Shown here: positions 52,055 to 63,062 of the stretch, in pieces
Layout: every line of letters begins with the position of its first letter
Numbering within the stretch: the first letter of the stretch is position 1
From: Aphanomyces cochlioides
Lineage: Eukaryota > Oomycota > Saprolegniomycetes > Saprolegniales > Verrucalvaceae
Assembly: GCA_019828595.1 (NCBI GenBank)
Contig: JAHQRK010000021.1
Span: 806,001 to 870,000, forward strand
DNA: 64,000 nt
Direction: 5' to 3'
Made by a program: the position numbers and the translations under genes
The notes under the pieces: generated by a model
Database searches by the model: none
What the model was told of the DNA's origin: nothing
The model's input: the letters and a program-made list of their open reading frames with translations, nothing else

Positions 52055-53528
52055 TTAAATGCTCACAGCCATTTCGATCGTACTCGGATGGAACGACATG
52101 AACTTTTGTTCACGGGTCTCGTTGCGAGCATCGATGACGTCGATGAGGCGATTCAAGTCGTCCGTGAATGCACGACACACTTGTTTGGCTTTGTCGTCGA
52201 GCATGACATGGGAAAAGTCTTTCAAGATGGACAGCTGCTTGAATCCCGTGATGGACATGAGAAGTGCATAGCGAACGCCGTCGCCAGGCCGACTCGCCAT
52301 CTCGCCTTCAACCCAAGAGGAGCCGACAAATGCAGGATCGCTGGCATGTTCTGCAAGCGTACCAACGTGATTATGAATCGCAGTCACCCAAAAGATGCAC
52401 TGCGCGATGACATTTTTCAAATTTGTCAAATTCAAAGGTGGAAATGGGCCTGGCAATGTGTCCAAGAAGGCCCAAAAGTTTTGGATCGATCGATCGGCGA
52501 GAATCTCCGTGTCGGATTTGTAGTACAGATCGATGTAGCTGCTGACAAACTTGTGGACGATAGACCAATAGTCCAGACCGTCTTCGTGGAATGGCATCTT
52601 GATCGTATTGATTTGTTGGCGAGCGACAAGCTCCGGAAATGTGTGGAATTGAAATTGCTGGCGGCCACAATCCCAAAGTTGATGCATCCCATTCTCCGTG
52701 TATGCATATGCGCGCTGGAAGACGCCTTTAAGCCAAAAGAGAGCCCACGCTGCGATATAGTTGACGACCACGGAGCGCGGTACAGTATGTAAATGGCTTG
52801 ATTAAGCGGCGGATTGGGTGGTCCACCGGCAATTGCTCACGATTGGAAGTCGTCAAATAGTTGGCCACCGTGGCATGGATTCCAAGCAAATGGTCAATTC
52901 CAGTAATTTTGGCCTTCAGCGAGCTTCGAAAGCAAAACTTGACGTACTCCCATTCGATGTCGTCACGCTGGTATGCTTTTCCACCATGGGTAATGCTGTC
53001 GGCATGTCCGAGTGACTTGCGCATACTTTGGAGAAACGCGTCAACTTGGTGGTGCAGTTCAGATTGGTCGTGTTGGACATCCACGCCAAAGACGAGCGCC
53101 AAGACGACTTTGAAAACCATTTCTCGCGACAACTTTGCTAACGAGATGACTCCACCACGCGCCGCTCAGCGGTGATGTTCGTCGTTGATAATGGATCGGA
53201 CGACTGGTTTGTACAATTCAAGCTGCGTGCCACTGAGAGCTCTCACCAACGCAGCTCGTGTCGTGTCGTACTCTTGACCGTCCAGTGATTGCAAGATGGG
53301 ACCAAGGAGATCCACGAGAGTGTGAGGCAGAGCTCCAGCGCGAACAAGTGAGCCATTTTCCATCAAAGAGTCAAAACTTTTGATGCCATTGTCGCCAAAG
53401 AAGCCGACGACATTTTCATGGGCCAAAGTGTAATCAAGGACAGACAGATAGTCTGAATTGTCGGGTGAAAGGTATTGGACCGCCGCTCGGTTGGGCGATT
53501 GTCGAAGGTTGGTCGGATGGTTGCCCAT
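52055..53528 (-). pseudogene. P450-like/lipoxygenase fusion, copy B (deleted pseudogene)
   Basis: The N-terminus (MGNHPTNLRQSPNRAAVQYL) and the C-terminus (ending FHPSTIEMAVSI, with the lipoxygenase Ile) are present. Three lesions are visible. A Trp codon is replaced by TGA at 53168-53166 after INDEHHR. About 1.4 kb (some 465 codons of the middle, including most of the P450-like half and the start of the lipoxygenase half) is missing at about 52995, joining GHADS to ITHGGKAY. A frame change occurs near 52770, before VVNYIAAWALFWLKGV. The remaining C-terminal 238 codons are open. The 392 bp from 52996 to 53387 are identical to copy C and include the stop. Confidence 0.9.
52996..53387 (-). repeat. 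392 bp identical tract shared by copies B and C (B side)
   Basis: Identical base for base, by my reading, to 56701-57092, including the in-frame TGA. One end coincides with the deletion breakpoint of copy B; the other lies inside coding sequence (at GIKSFDSL), beyond which the copies differ. Confidence 0.9.
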
Positions 53529-54392
53529 GAGCGGATAATTTGCAGTATGACTTTGAAAGTCGTAGTTTCTTGAGAACTCATGCAGTCGATTGGAGCGAGG
53601 AGGACGACCTTGAACAGTTTGGTATATCCTACGTGTGCATCACGGCAGAATAGACAGCTTCACCCGTGTGTGTACGATGCAACAATTGCAAGTAATACAT
53701 GTTTGATCAACTCGGCAGCTCTGTGTGGTTTCTCAATCGACACACTCGAGAGCCAATATCAGCCTCTTGTTGATTGGGGTGACGTGGATGACTTCTTTGC
53801 TTGAATGTCCATGTAGAACTGGAGAATGTACCTCTGGACGTCAAAATACGTGGCCATGATTTGCACGGATGTCGATGTGGAAGAATTTTTTCCGAGGATA
53901 CGTGCATGATTGACTGAATCCTTCAGTCGTGGCATGAACACAATTGCCAGGAGTGTTTCAATGCATGGTTGATGGTTTCTTGCTGCCATCACCACAATGG
54001 TATCAATATACACGACTGAATTGATATTGTCACAGTTTCACCGCGATACAAGACCACCAGCTCATGATTCCATGGATCAAAGTTGGCTAATCACTCTAGT
54101 TGGCGTCAATTTGCAATGAGTTTCTCCAATTCATGGACAAGTAGAGGACTTGAGAGGATGCAAGTTTGAAGCCATTTCGTTCTCCAAGTGGATTTTTTCA
54201 AGGCACGTCAAGCGAACCACTATGCAATCAAACAAAGTGCCAAAGATATTCAAGCAGCATTTCGAGCAAATTTTCGACAAGCTACAACGGTGTCGTCCGG
54301 ACTTCAGCTTGAGAAAGACAAAGAATTCAATTCAATGGACTAATGCAAACTTACGCTAGCAATATGGAAAAAAATTCCAGCTTTGCCTTCAA
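53529..54392. other. 864 bp spacer between copies B and C
   Basis: No supported gene. A minus frame at 53759-54013 (84 codons, with HQPCIETLLAIVFMPRLKDS) is somewhat protein-like but unrecognised. Confidence 0.4.
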
Positions 54393-57242
54393 TTAGATGC
54401 TCACAGCCATTTCGATCGTATTTGGGTTGAACGACACATACTTCTGTTCGCGGGTCTCATTGCGCGCATCGACGACATCGACGAGCTTGTTCAAGGCGTC
54501 CGTGAAGGCATGACATACTTCCTTGGCTTTCTCGTCGAGCATAACGTGCGAGAAATCTTCCAAGATGGACGGTTGCTTGAATCCTGTCGCGGACATGAGG
54601 AGTGCAAGGCGAACGCCATTGCCAGGTCGATTCCATGCTTCACCTTCGACCCACACTGAGCCACAGAACGCAGGATCACTCACGTATTCAGCGAGCGTGC
54701 CCAAGTGGTTGTGCATCGCACTCACCTAAACGATGCACTGCGCGAGCACATCCTTCAAATTCGCCAAGCTCAGAGTTGGAAACGTTCCTGGCAAGGTGTC
54801 CAAGTAGGCCCAGCACTTTTGCATCGATGGATCGGATGTCAGGTCTGCGTCGGACGCGTAGTAGAGATCCACGTAGTCGCTGACAAACTTGTGCGCGATC
54901 GCCCAGTAGTCCAGACCATCTTCGTGGAATGGAATCTTGACCGTGTCGATTTGTTGGCGGGCGACGGACTCGGGGAACGTTCGGAATTGGAATTGCTTGA
55001 GACCATAATCCCAAACTTGGTTCATGCCTGTCTCGGTGAACGCAAAGGCGCGTTGGAGGACGCCTTTTGGCCAGAAGAGGGCCCACGCGGCGGTGTAGTT
55101 GGTCACGACAGAGCGGAACGTGAATGGTTTGATGAGTCGACGGATCGGATGGTCCACGGGTAAGAGTTCACGGATCGCGGTCGCCAAGTAGTTGGCCACC
55201 GTGCAGTGAATTCCCAACAAGTGATCCACGGCTGTCACTTTGGCTTTGACGGAGCTTCGAAAGCAAAACTTGACATATTCCCAGTCCTCGTCGCCAGGGT
55301 GGTAGGTGTTGCCACCGCGGACAATCTTGACGACTTTGCCGTGCTTGTCAAAGAAGACGTCGGCGCCAAACTTGGCATATCCAGGACGGACTTCCAAATC
55401 GCGCATGAAGTCGAGCAGAACGGCATAGTAGGAGCCATCAGGATGCGGGTCGGGAAGTTTTTCCACCATGTGCTGAGCGACACCAGAGAACGCGATAAGT
55501 TCCAACGCTCGATCCGAGTAGCGATCGTTCCAGTGGACATTTACTCGTGGCCACAATTTCCCCACTTTGCTCATCACATACGCCTCCATGTCTTCGCCAG
55601 GAAGCCAATTCTCGGTCAAGTTGTCGTCCATCGGTAAATTGTCTCGAATCAAGACCATCAATGCCTTCTCGTACCATGGATCGAGTGGCGTGTCTTCGTC
55701 TTCCGTGGGGACCATGATGTTGGTTCCTTTCAAGTTGATCTTGGGCAACACATTTTGGTACTTTGGTATTTTGAGCACGGTCGCGGCTTTGGGTGTCGTC
55801 CAGCCGGACTGTTTCTTTTGCAAAAGCTGAATCATCATGTGCGTCCACAGATCTAGACGTGAGTCGGTAATGAAGTCGTGGAACGTCTCGACGTCGTCGC
55901 GGTACGTTTTCGCTTCGGGCAGTTCAAGAAGAGCCCAGTCGTAGCGACTGCCAGCCACTTCAAACAATTGACCCTCGTGGCCATTGCGATGACGAAAGTT
56001 GACTGCCATCAATCCTCCGACGGGAGTGCCATGAGGACGGACGGTGGTGTAGTCTGCAGAGGCAGCATCTTCCACTCAAAGTCCAGCAAGGACAAAAATG
56101 CACATTGGACAATCAACGTCTTGACGTGCTCGTCAATTGTCCGTGGGAAGTTCAATGTGTACTTGTTTGAGGAAGCGGTCGGGATTAAAAGTCGATGCAT
56201 CGGCCCATGTTGGAGCGTCCAAGATGGCCGTCGCCAAAGGTCCCTTTGGCAATTCAAACGTCTTGCCATTGCTCACGGTGACGTCAACACTGCGAGTGGC
56301 TCGACCATAGACGTGTGTGGTTCCAGCGACGTAGACTCGCGTGACTTCCTTGAGGAAACGTTGGATATACCCCAAGTCGTCCAAGTGGTTCCAGCGATCT
56401 TCCACACTGGAATACTTGGCGGTACATGCATCCCGAGCCACCACAAGCTTGCCATGCACGTCTGGATAAACACACATCGCGGTGATGGAGTTGATGACCA
56501 TGCTGTCAATGCCACTGAAGCCATTCACAAACAAGTTGAACACTTGCGCTCGGACAACTTGGTCGTCAAGCTGTTTCTCGGCCACCAACGCGTCCACGAG
56601 GCATGACTTGGCTTTTCCTTGCGCCACACGATTGCGAGCTGCATTGAGAGCTGGTACAACCAGTGACTCCACGAGCTTGTCTCGTTGTGCCTTGGCTTGG
56701 CTGTCGGCATGTCCGAGTGACTTGCGCATACTTTGGAGAAACGCGTCAACTTGGTGGTGCAGTTCAGATTGGTCGTGTTGGACATCCACGCCAAAGACGA
56801 GCGCCAAGACGACTTTGAAAACCATTTCTCGCGACAACTTTGCTAACGAGATGACTCCACCACGCGCCGCTCAGCGGTGATGTTCGTCGTTGATAATGGA
56901 TCGGACGACTGGTTTGTACAATTCAAGCTGCGTGCCACTGAGAGCTCTCACCAACGCAGCTCGTGTCGTGTCGTACTCTTGACCGTCCAGTGATTGCAAG
57001 ATGGGACCAAGGAGATCCACGAGAGTGTGAGGCAGAGCTCCAGCGCGAACAAGTGAGCCATTTTCCATCAAAGAGTCAAAACTTTTGATGCCTTCGTCAC
57101 CAAAGAAACCGACAACTTTTTCATGGGCCAAGGCAAAGTCCAAGACGGTGTCGTAGTCGTCAGATGCTTGATCGTGCGGTGTCAAGTACTGGACCGCCGC
57201 TTGGTCTGTCGATGGTCGAAGTGTCGTGGGACGGTTGCCCAT
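54393..57242 (-). pseudogene. P450-like/lipoxygenase fusion, copy C (near full-length pseudogene)
   Basis: All regions of the 950-residue protein are present in order, from MGNRPTTLRPSTDQAAVQYL to the terminal AVSI. Four lesions are visible: TGA replacing a Trp codon at 56873-56871; a 2 nt loss near 56145 (just after FLKQVHIEL); a compensating 1 nt loss near 56055; and TAG replacing a Trp codon at 54728-54726 in the QCIV-VSAMHNHLGTL segment, next to the iron-ligand histidines. Otherwise the sequence is well preserved (ExxR in FLKEVTRVYV; DHLLGIHCTVANYL), so inactivation looks recent. Because the first stop is shared with copy B, the two exchanged sequence after it arose or descend from one mutated parent. 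Confidence 0.9.
56701..57092 (-). repeat. 392 bp identical tract shared by copies B and C (C side)
   Basis: Partner of 52996-53387; it covers the codons for about residues 50-180 of the fusion protein, including the nonsense TGA. Confidence 0.9.
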
Positions 57243-58206
57243 CAGTGGAAAATTTGTGAAATGACAAAGTGCTTCATTCGCCTGTCCGGAGAGGACTCTT
57301 CCTATATAAATACACAGTACACTCGACTGGGTGATGGCGGCGATCTTGCAAGTCGATCCTTTTCAATTCGCGATCCGTTCGGATCGTGATGGGTACGAAG
57401 TGTAACTACTGTATATGGTGACGTGCTTGATGATGGAGCTCCGGCGACAAGTCGTGCCTTCACCAGCGTCCCTCAAGACAAGGTTCAAGAGCACTGTCCA
57501 AGCGATCGTTGTCTTTAGAGACTCCACGGCTGAGCTGCTTGTATCTTCTCCGCGATGAATTGTTGTGTCGTGCGTACAACAATGAAAGACCATTTGGACG
57601 AAACTGTTGCCGATCGGTTTTGAATTGAAAGGACCAACTCCAATTCGACAATCCTGCGTGTTGGTGAATTCTCCATCCGTGGCTTGACGAGGCTGTCTGT
57701 GCTACTTGACAGAGTTTGCTCGTGACAGAGGAAGCCGCCCACCATCAGAGCTCAGAGATGCAACTCCAACTGACTGGCGGACAGTGACTGTTGGTGGGTT
57801 GTCCGCTGACGTCAAAACATTGGTCTCGTCATGGAATGCCACCGACACACGAAAAGACGCACGATGGTGGCATCCTCGCCAGACTTTGCCAGCTTTGCTC
57901 CATTCCAAACAACTCATCAGCATATTGATTATTACGAAGAGCTGGAAGCAACCATTCCCATATTACTGTATTTCGATGACATGGCCATGTATTTTTCATT
58001 GACATCGCGGATCATTCGATGGAGGAGAACGCATCTCAAGGTACTCGATAGTTGCATGAGCAGCCATCAAGCTCCGCGGAAATCTCCTCGAGAAAACGAC
58101 CCGTGCGCAAGATCGCAGTCATTTCGACCTTGGCAGCCTCCACTTGTACTGTATTTGTGACCGTGGAACCCATGTCGAGATTTTGTCATTTTCAAATCCT
58201 CTGCTG
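57243..58206. other. 964 bp divergent spacer between copies C and D
   Basis: No supported gene. Overlapping short frames on both strands (57363-58160) include some protein-like pieces (minus: KWSFIVVRTTQQFIAEKIQA; plus: YYEELEATIPILLYFDDMAM), but none connects into a model. It should carry the promoter of copy D. Confidence 0.35.
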
Positions 58207-61059
58207 ATGGGCAACCACCCGACGACACTTGAGCCATCGAGAGACCAAGCGGCGGTGCGCTACCTGTCGCCGGACAACCAAGCACCAGAAGGCTACGAAT
58301 CTGTCTTGGACTTTGCCTTGGCCCATGAAAAAGTCGTTGGCTTCGTTGGTGACGAAGGCGTGCACCTCTTTGACGGTCTATTTCACGACGGATCGCTTAC
58401 ACGCCATGGTGCATTGCCTCGCGGCTTGATTGACCTCCTTGGACCCATCTTGCAATCGCTCGATGGACAAGAATACGACACAATTCGAGCTGCGCTTGTG
58501 AAAGCTCTGAGTGGTCCTCAATTGGAATCGTACAAGCCCGTCATTCTTTCCGTCGTCCATGACGAACATCACCGCTGGGCGGCGTGTGGCGGTGTTCTCT
58601 CGCTGACCAAAGTGTCACGCGAATTGGTGTTCAAAGTTATCCTCGCTCTTGTCTTTGGCGTCGTTGTTGAGCACGATCAATCCAAGTTGTGTGCCAAAGT
58701 GGACGAATTCATCCAAGCCATGTGTAAGTCGCTCGGACGCGCCGACAATCACACCAAGGAGCTGCGCGACAGCCTCATTGAATCTTTCGTTTCGCCCGCG
58801 CTGGCTGCCGCTCGCGATCGACTCGCCCAAGGCAAAGCCAAACCATCAATTGTTGATGCCTTGGTGGCCGAAAGACAATTCGACGACCAACAACTCCGCG
58901 TCCAGGTGTTCAACTTGTTTGTCAATGGCTTTGGTGGCATCAATCGGATGGTCGTCAACTTGACCACCGCCATGTGTGTCTTTCCACACGTCCACGACCA
59001 ACTCATTGCGGCCCGAGATGCATTTGTTGCCAAGTATTCGACTGTGGATGACCGATGGAACCACCTCGATGACTTGGGCTACATCCAACGCTTCCTCAAG
59101 GAAGTTTCACGTTTCTACGTCGGTGGATCGACGCATTTGTACGGTCGGGCGACGAGGAATGTCCAAATCGCATTGAGCAATGGCAAGAAGGTTGAACTGT
59201 CCAAGGGAGTCTTAGCGACAGCGGTTCTCGACAGTCCAGCTTGGGATGATGCCTCCAAATTTGACCCCGACCGATTCCTCAAGCAAGAACACATTGACCT
59301 CTTCCCCCGCACCATTGACGAACATATCAACACTTTGGTTGTCCAATGTGCATTTGTGTCCCTACTCGACTTCGAGTGGAAGATGCTGCCTTTGCAAGAG
59401 TACACCGTCGGACTTCCGCATGGCACTCCCGTCGGGGGACTCATGGCGGTCAACTTTCGCCACCGCAATGGACACGATGGTCAATTGTTTGAAGTGGCTG
59501 GCAGTCGCCACGATTGGGAGCTTCTCGAACTCCCCGAGGCGAAAGTCTACCGAGATGATCTTGAAACCTTCCATGGTTTTTTCACCGACTCGCGGCTCGA
59601 CTTTTGGACACACATGATGATCAAGCTCTTTTACAAGAAGCAGACCGGCTGGACGACACCCAAGGCTGCAACCGTGCTCAAAATACCAAAGTACCAAAAA
59701 GTGTTGCCGAAGATCAACTTGAAAGGAACCAACATCATGGTCCCAACAGAGGACGAAGACACGCCGCTCGATCCATGGTACGAGAAGGCATTGATGGTCT
59801 TGCTTCGAGACACGTTGCCCATTTGTGACAACTTCACGGACAATTGGCTTCCTGGCGAAGACATGGAGGCGTATGTGATGAGCAAAGTGGGGAAGATGTG
59901 GCCTCGTGTGAATGTCCACTGGAACGATCGCTACTCGGACCGCGCATTGGAAATGCTTGTTTTTAATGGTGTCGCTCAGCACATGGTGGAAAAACTTCCC
60001 GATCCGCGTGCTGATGGCTCGTACTACGCAGTTTTGTTGGACTTTATGCGAGATTTGGAGATCCGTCCTGGATATGCCAAGTACGGCGCTGATGTTTTCT
60101 TTGACAAGCATGGCAAGGTCGTCAAGATCGTCCGCGGTGGTAAGACTTACCGCCCTGACGACACCGAGTGGGAATACGTCAAGTTTTGCTTCCGCAGTTC
60201 GTTAATTACAAAAGTCACTGCGATCGACCACTTGCTCGGGATTCACTCGACAGTGGCCAATTACTTAACGACGGCAAACCGTGAGCAATTGCCGGTTGAC
60301 CATCCTCTTCGTCGTTTGATCAAGCCATTTACTTTCCGCTCCGTGGTGATCAACTACGCCGCAGCGTGGGCGCTCTTCTGGCCCAAAGGACTGCTCCATC
60401 GCGGCTTTGCATTCACGGAAGCTGGTATGAACCAAGTTTGGGATTACGGTCTCAAGACGTTCCAGTTCCGAACATTCCCGGAACTCGTCGCCCATCAAAA
60501 TATTGACACGATCAAGATACCATTCCATGAAGATGGCATGGACTATTGGACTGTCGTTCACCAGTTTGTCAGCGACTACATTGATCTCTACTACAAGTCC
60601 GATGCCGAGGTCACTGCCGACGCTTCAATCCAAAATTTCTGGGCGTTCTTGGTCACGTTGCCGGGGTCGTTTCCGACTCTGAGCTTGGAGAGTTTGAAGA
60701 ATGTCATTGCTCAGTGTATTCTTTGGGTGACGGCGATTCACAATCACGTTGGCACCATTGCTGAATATGCGAGCGATCCTGCTTTCATCGGTTCAGCGTG
60801 GGTCGAAGGGGAAGCATGGAATCGACCAGACAGTGCGGTTCGTATTGCGATCATCATGTCAGCGACAGGATTCAAGCAGCCCTCCATCTTGGAAGACTTT
60901 TCCCACATCATGCTTGACGACAAAGCGAAAGATGTGTGCCATGCCTTCACAGAAGCCCTGGAGAAGCTCGTGGACGTCGTCGACGGTCGCAATGAAACCC
61001 GCGAACAGAAATTTTTGTCATTCAACCCCAGCGCGATCGAAATGGCCGTGAGCATCTAA
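58207..61059 (+). CDS. P450-like/lipoxygenase fusion protein, copy D (intact)
   Basis: I start at the ATG at 58207 (MGNHPTTLEPSRDQAAVRYL), which matches the starts of the other copies; the frame is open 21 codons further upstream. The product is 950 residues, exactly as long as copy A, so no indels separate two otherwise clearly diverged genes: a sign of selection on the full fusion. P450-like marks are VFNLFVNGFGGINRMVVNLT, FLKEVSRFYVGG (ExxR) and KFDPDRFLKQ. Lipoxygenase marks are DHLLGIHSTVANYLTTANRE, LPVDHPLRRLIKPF, HEDGMDYWTVVHQFVSDYID, WVTAIHNHVGTIAEY and the final Ile. The heme-Cys loop is again not recognisable (LFPRTIDEHINTLVVQCAFV). Its last 1797 bp are duplicated in inverted orientation immediately downstream. 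Confidence 0.88.
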   Translation: MGNHPTTLEPSRDQAAVRYLSPDNQAPEGYESVLDFALAHEKVVGFVGDEGVHLFDGLFHDGSLTRHGALPRGLIDLLGPILQSLDGQEYDTIRAALVKALSGPQLESYKPVILSVVHDEHHRWAACGGVLSLTKVSRELVFKVILALVFGVVVEHDQSKLCAKVDEFIQAMCKSLGRADNHTKELRDSLIESFVSPALAAARDRLAQGKAKPSIVDALVAERQFDDQQLRVQVFNLFVNGFGGINRMVVNLTTAMCVFPHVHDQLIAARDAFVAKYSTVDDRWNHLDDLGYIQRFLKEVSRFYVGGSTHLYGRATRNVQIALSNGKKVELSKGVLATAVLDSPAWDDASKFDPDRFLKQEHIDLFPRTIDEHINTLVVQCAFVSLLDFEWKMLPLQEYTVGLPHGTPVGGLMAVNFRHRNGHDGQLFEVAGSRHDWELLELPEAKVYRDDLETFHGFFTDSRLDFWTHMMIKLFYKKQTGWTTPKAATVLKIPKYQKVLPKINLKGTNIMVPTEDEDTPLDPWYEKALMVLLRDTLPICDNFTDNWLPGEDMEAYVMSKVGKMWPRVNVHWNDRYSDRALEMLVFNGVAQHMVEKLPDPRADGSYYAVLLDFMRDLEIRPGYAKYGADVFFDKHGKVVKIVRGGKTYRPDDTEWEYVKFCFRSSLITKVTAIDHLLGIHSTVANYLTTANREQLPVDHPLRRLIKPFTFRSVVINYAAAWALFWPKGLLHRGFAFTEAGMNQVWDYGLKTFQFRTFPELVAHQNIDTIKIPFHEDGMDYWTVVHQFVSDYIDLYYKSDAEVTADASIQNFWAFLVTLPGSFPTLSLESLKNVIAQCILWVTAIHNHVGTIAEYASDPAFIGSAWVEGEAWNRPDSAVRIAIIMSATGFKQPSILEDFSHIMLDDKAKDVCHAFTEALEKLVDVVDGRNETREQKFLSFNPSAIEMAVSI

Positions 61060-61062
61060 TTC
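59266..61062 (+). repeat. Left arm of a 1797 bp inverted repeat
   Basis: Covers copy D from the PDRFL codons to three bases past the stop. Its reverse complement is 61266-63062, the same length. Every stretch I compared is identical, including long translated frames on both strands. Outside the arms the two genes differ (FDPDRF against FNPDRF immediately 5'). Confidence 0.92.
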
Positions 61063-61265
61063 CAGGGCAACAAACAATTCCTGCGTGTGATTGTGTGATG
61101 GTGGTGCCCTCATCAGAGATAGGATTCATAATCGATTTGATGAAAACATTGTCCTTCGGTGGTTTCGTGAGAGAAAGCAAGCATAAACACTTTAATGAGT
61201 TTCCTGAGAGAGACCCTTGGCCGGCCAACGAGAGTGCGTTCTGTTAAAGATAGTCTATTACTCTT
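61063..61265. other. 203 bp palindrome spacer
   Basis: Unique sequence between the two inverted arms; it holds the 3' flanks of copies D and E and no gene. Confidence 0.7.
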
Positions 61266-63062
61266 GAATTAGATGCTCACGGCCATTTCGATCGCGCTGG
61301 GGTTGAATGACAAAAATTTCTGTTCGCGGGTTTCATTGCGACCGTCGACGACGTCCACGAGCTTCTCCAGGGCTTCTGTGAAGGCATGGCACACATCTTT
61401 CGCTTTGTCGTCAAGCATGATGTGGGAAAAGTCTTCCAAGATGGAGGGCTGCTTGAATCCTGTCGCTGACATGATGATCGCAATACGAACCGCACTGTCT
61501 GGTCGATTCCATGCTTCCCCTTCGACCCACGCTGAACCGATGAAAGCAGGATCGCTCGCATATTCAGCAATGGTGCCAACGTGATTGTGAATCGCCGTCA
61601 CCCAAAGAATACACTGAGCAATGACATTCTTCAAACTCTCCAAGCTCAGAGTCGGAAACGACCCCGGCAACGTGACCAAGAACGCCCAGAAATTTTGGAT
61701 TGAAGCGTCGGCAGTGACCTCGGCATCGGACTTGTAGTAGAGATCAATGTAGTCGCTGACAAACTGGTGAACGACAGTCCAATAGTCCATGCCATCTTCA
61801 TGGAATGGTATCTTGATCGTGTCAATATTTTGATGGGCGACGAGTTCCGGGAATGTTCGGAACTGGAACGTCTTGAGACCGTAATCCCAAACTTGGTTCA
61901 TACCAGCTTCCGTGAATGCAAAGCCGCGATGGAGCAGTCCTTTGGGCCAGAAGAGCGCCCACGCTGCGGCGTAGTTGATCACCACGGAGCGGAAAGTAAA
62001 TGGCTTGATCAAACGACGAAGAGGATGGTCAACCGGCAATTGCTCACGGTTTGCCGTCGTTAAGTAATTGGCCACTGTCGAGTGAATCCCGAGCAAGTGG
62101 TCGATCGCAGTGACTTTTGTAATTAACGAACTGCGGAAGCAAAACTTGACGTATTCCCACTCGGTGTCGTCAGGGCGGTAAGTCTTACCACCGCGGACGA
62201 TCTTGACGACCTTGCCATGCTTGTCAAAGAAAACATCAGCGCCGTACTTGGCATATCCAGGACGGATCTCCAAATCTCGCATAAAGTCCAACAAAACTGC
62301 GTAGTACGAGCCATCAGCACGCGGATCGGGAAGTTTTTCCACCATGTGCTGAGCGACACCATTAAAAACAAGCATTTCCAATGCGCGGTCCGAGTAGCGA
62401 TCGTTCCAGTGGACATTCACACGAGGCCACATCTTCCCCACTTTGCTCATCACATACGCCTCCATGTCTTCGCCAGGAAGCCAATTGTCCGTGAAGTTGT
62501 CACAAATGGGCAACGTGTCTCGAAGCAAGACCATCAATGCCTTCTCGTACCATGGATCGAGCGGCGTGTCTTCGTCCTCTGTTGGGACCATGATGTTGGT
62601 TCCTTTCAAGTTGATCTTCGGCAACACTTTTTGGTACTTTGGTATTTTGAGCACGGTTGCAGCCTTGGGTGTCGTCCAGCCGGTCTGCTTCTTGTAAAAG
62701 AGCTTGATCATCATGTGTGTCCAAAAGTCGAGCCGCGAGTCGGTGAAAAAACCATGGAAGGTTTCAAGATCATCTCGGTAGACTTTCGCCTCGGGGAGTT
62801 CGAGAAGCTCCCAATCGTGGCGACTGCCAGCCACTTCAAACAATTGACCATCGTGTCCATTGCGGTGGCGAAAGTTGACCGCCATGAGTCCCCCGACGGG
62901 AGTGCCATGCGGAAGTCCGACGGTGTACTCTTGCAAAGGCAGCATCTTCCACTCGAAGTCGAGTAGGGACACAAATGCACATTGGACAACCAAAGTGTTG
63001 ATATGTTCGTCAATGGTGCGGGGGAAGAGGTCAATGTGTTCTTGCTTGAGGAATCGGTCGGG
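61266..63062 (-). repeat. Right arm of the 1797 bp inverted repeat
   Basis: Reverse complement of 59266-61062. It encodes the entire lipoxygenase half of copy E, which is therefore identical to that of copy D. Confidence 0.92.

Noticed and set aside
54393..57242. Copy C as a functional gene using stop-codon readthrough at two Trp codons
   Set aside because: Two stops plus two indels in one copy, while intact copies have Trp at these sites, fit decay; a nuclear code change would show stops in the intact genes as well.
62217..62966. 249-codon plus frame, identical to a minus frame at 59362-60111
   Set aside because: Both are antisense shadows of the lipoxygenase half; their identity reflects the palindrome and is reported as such.
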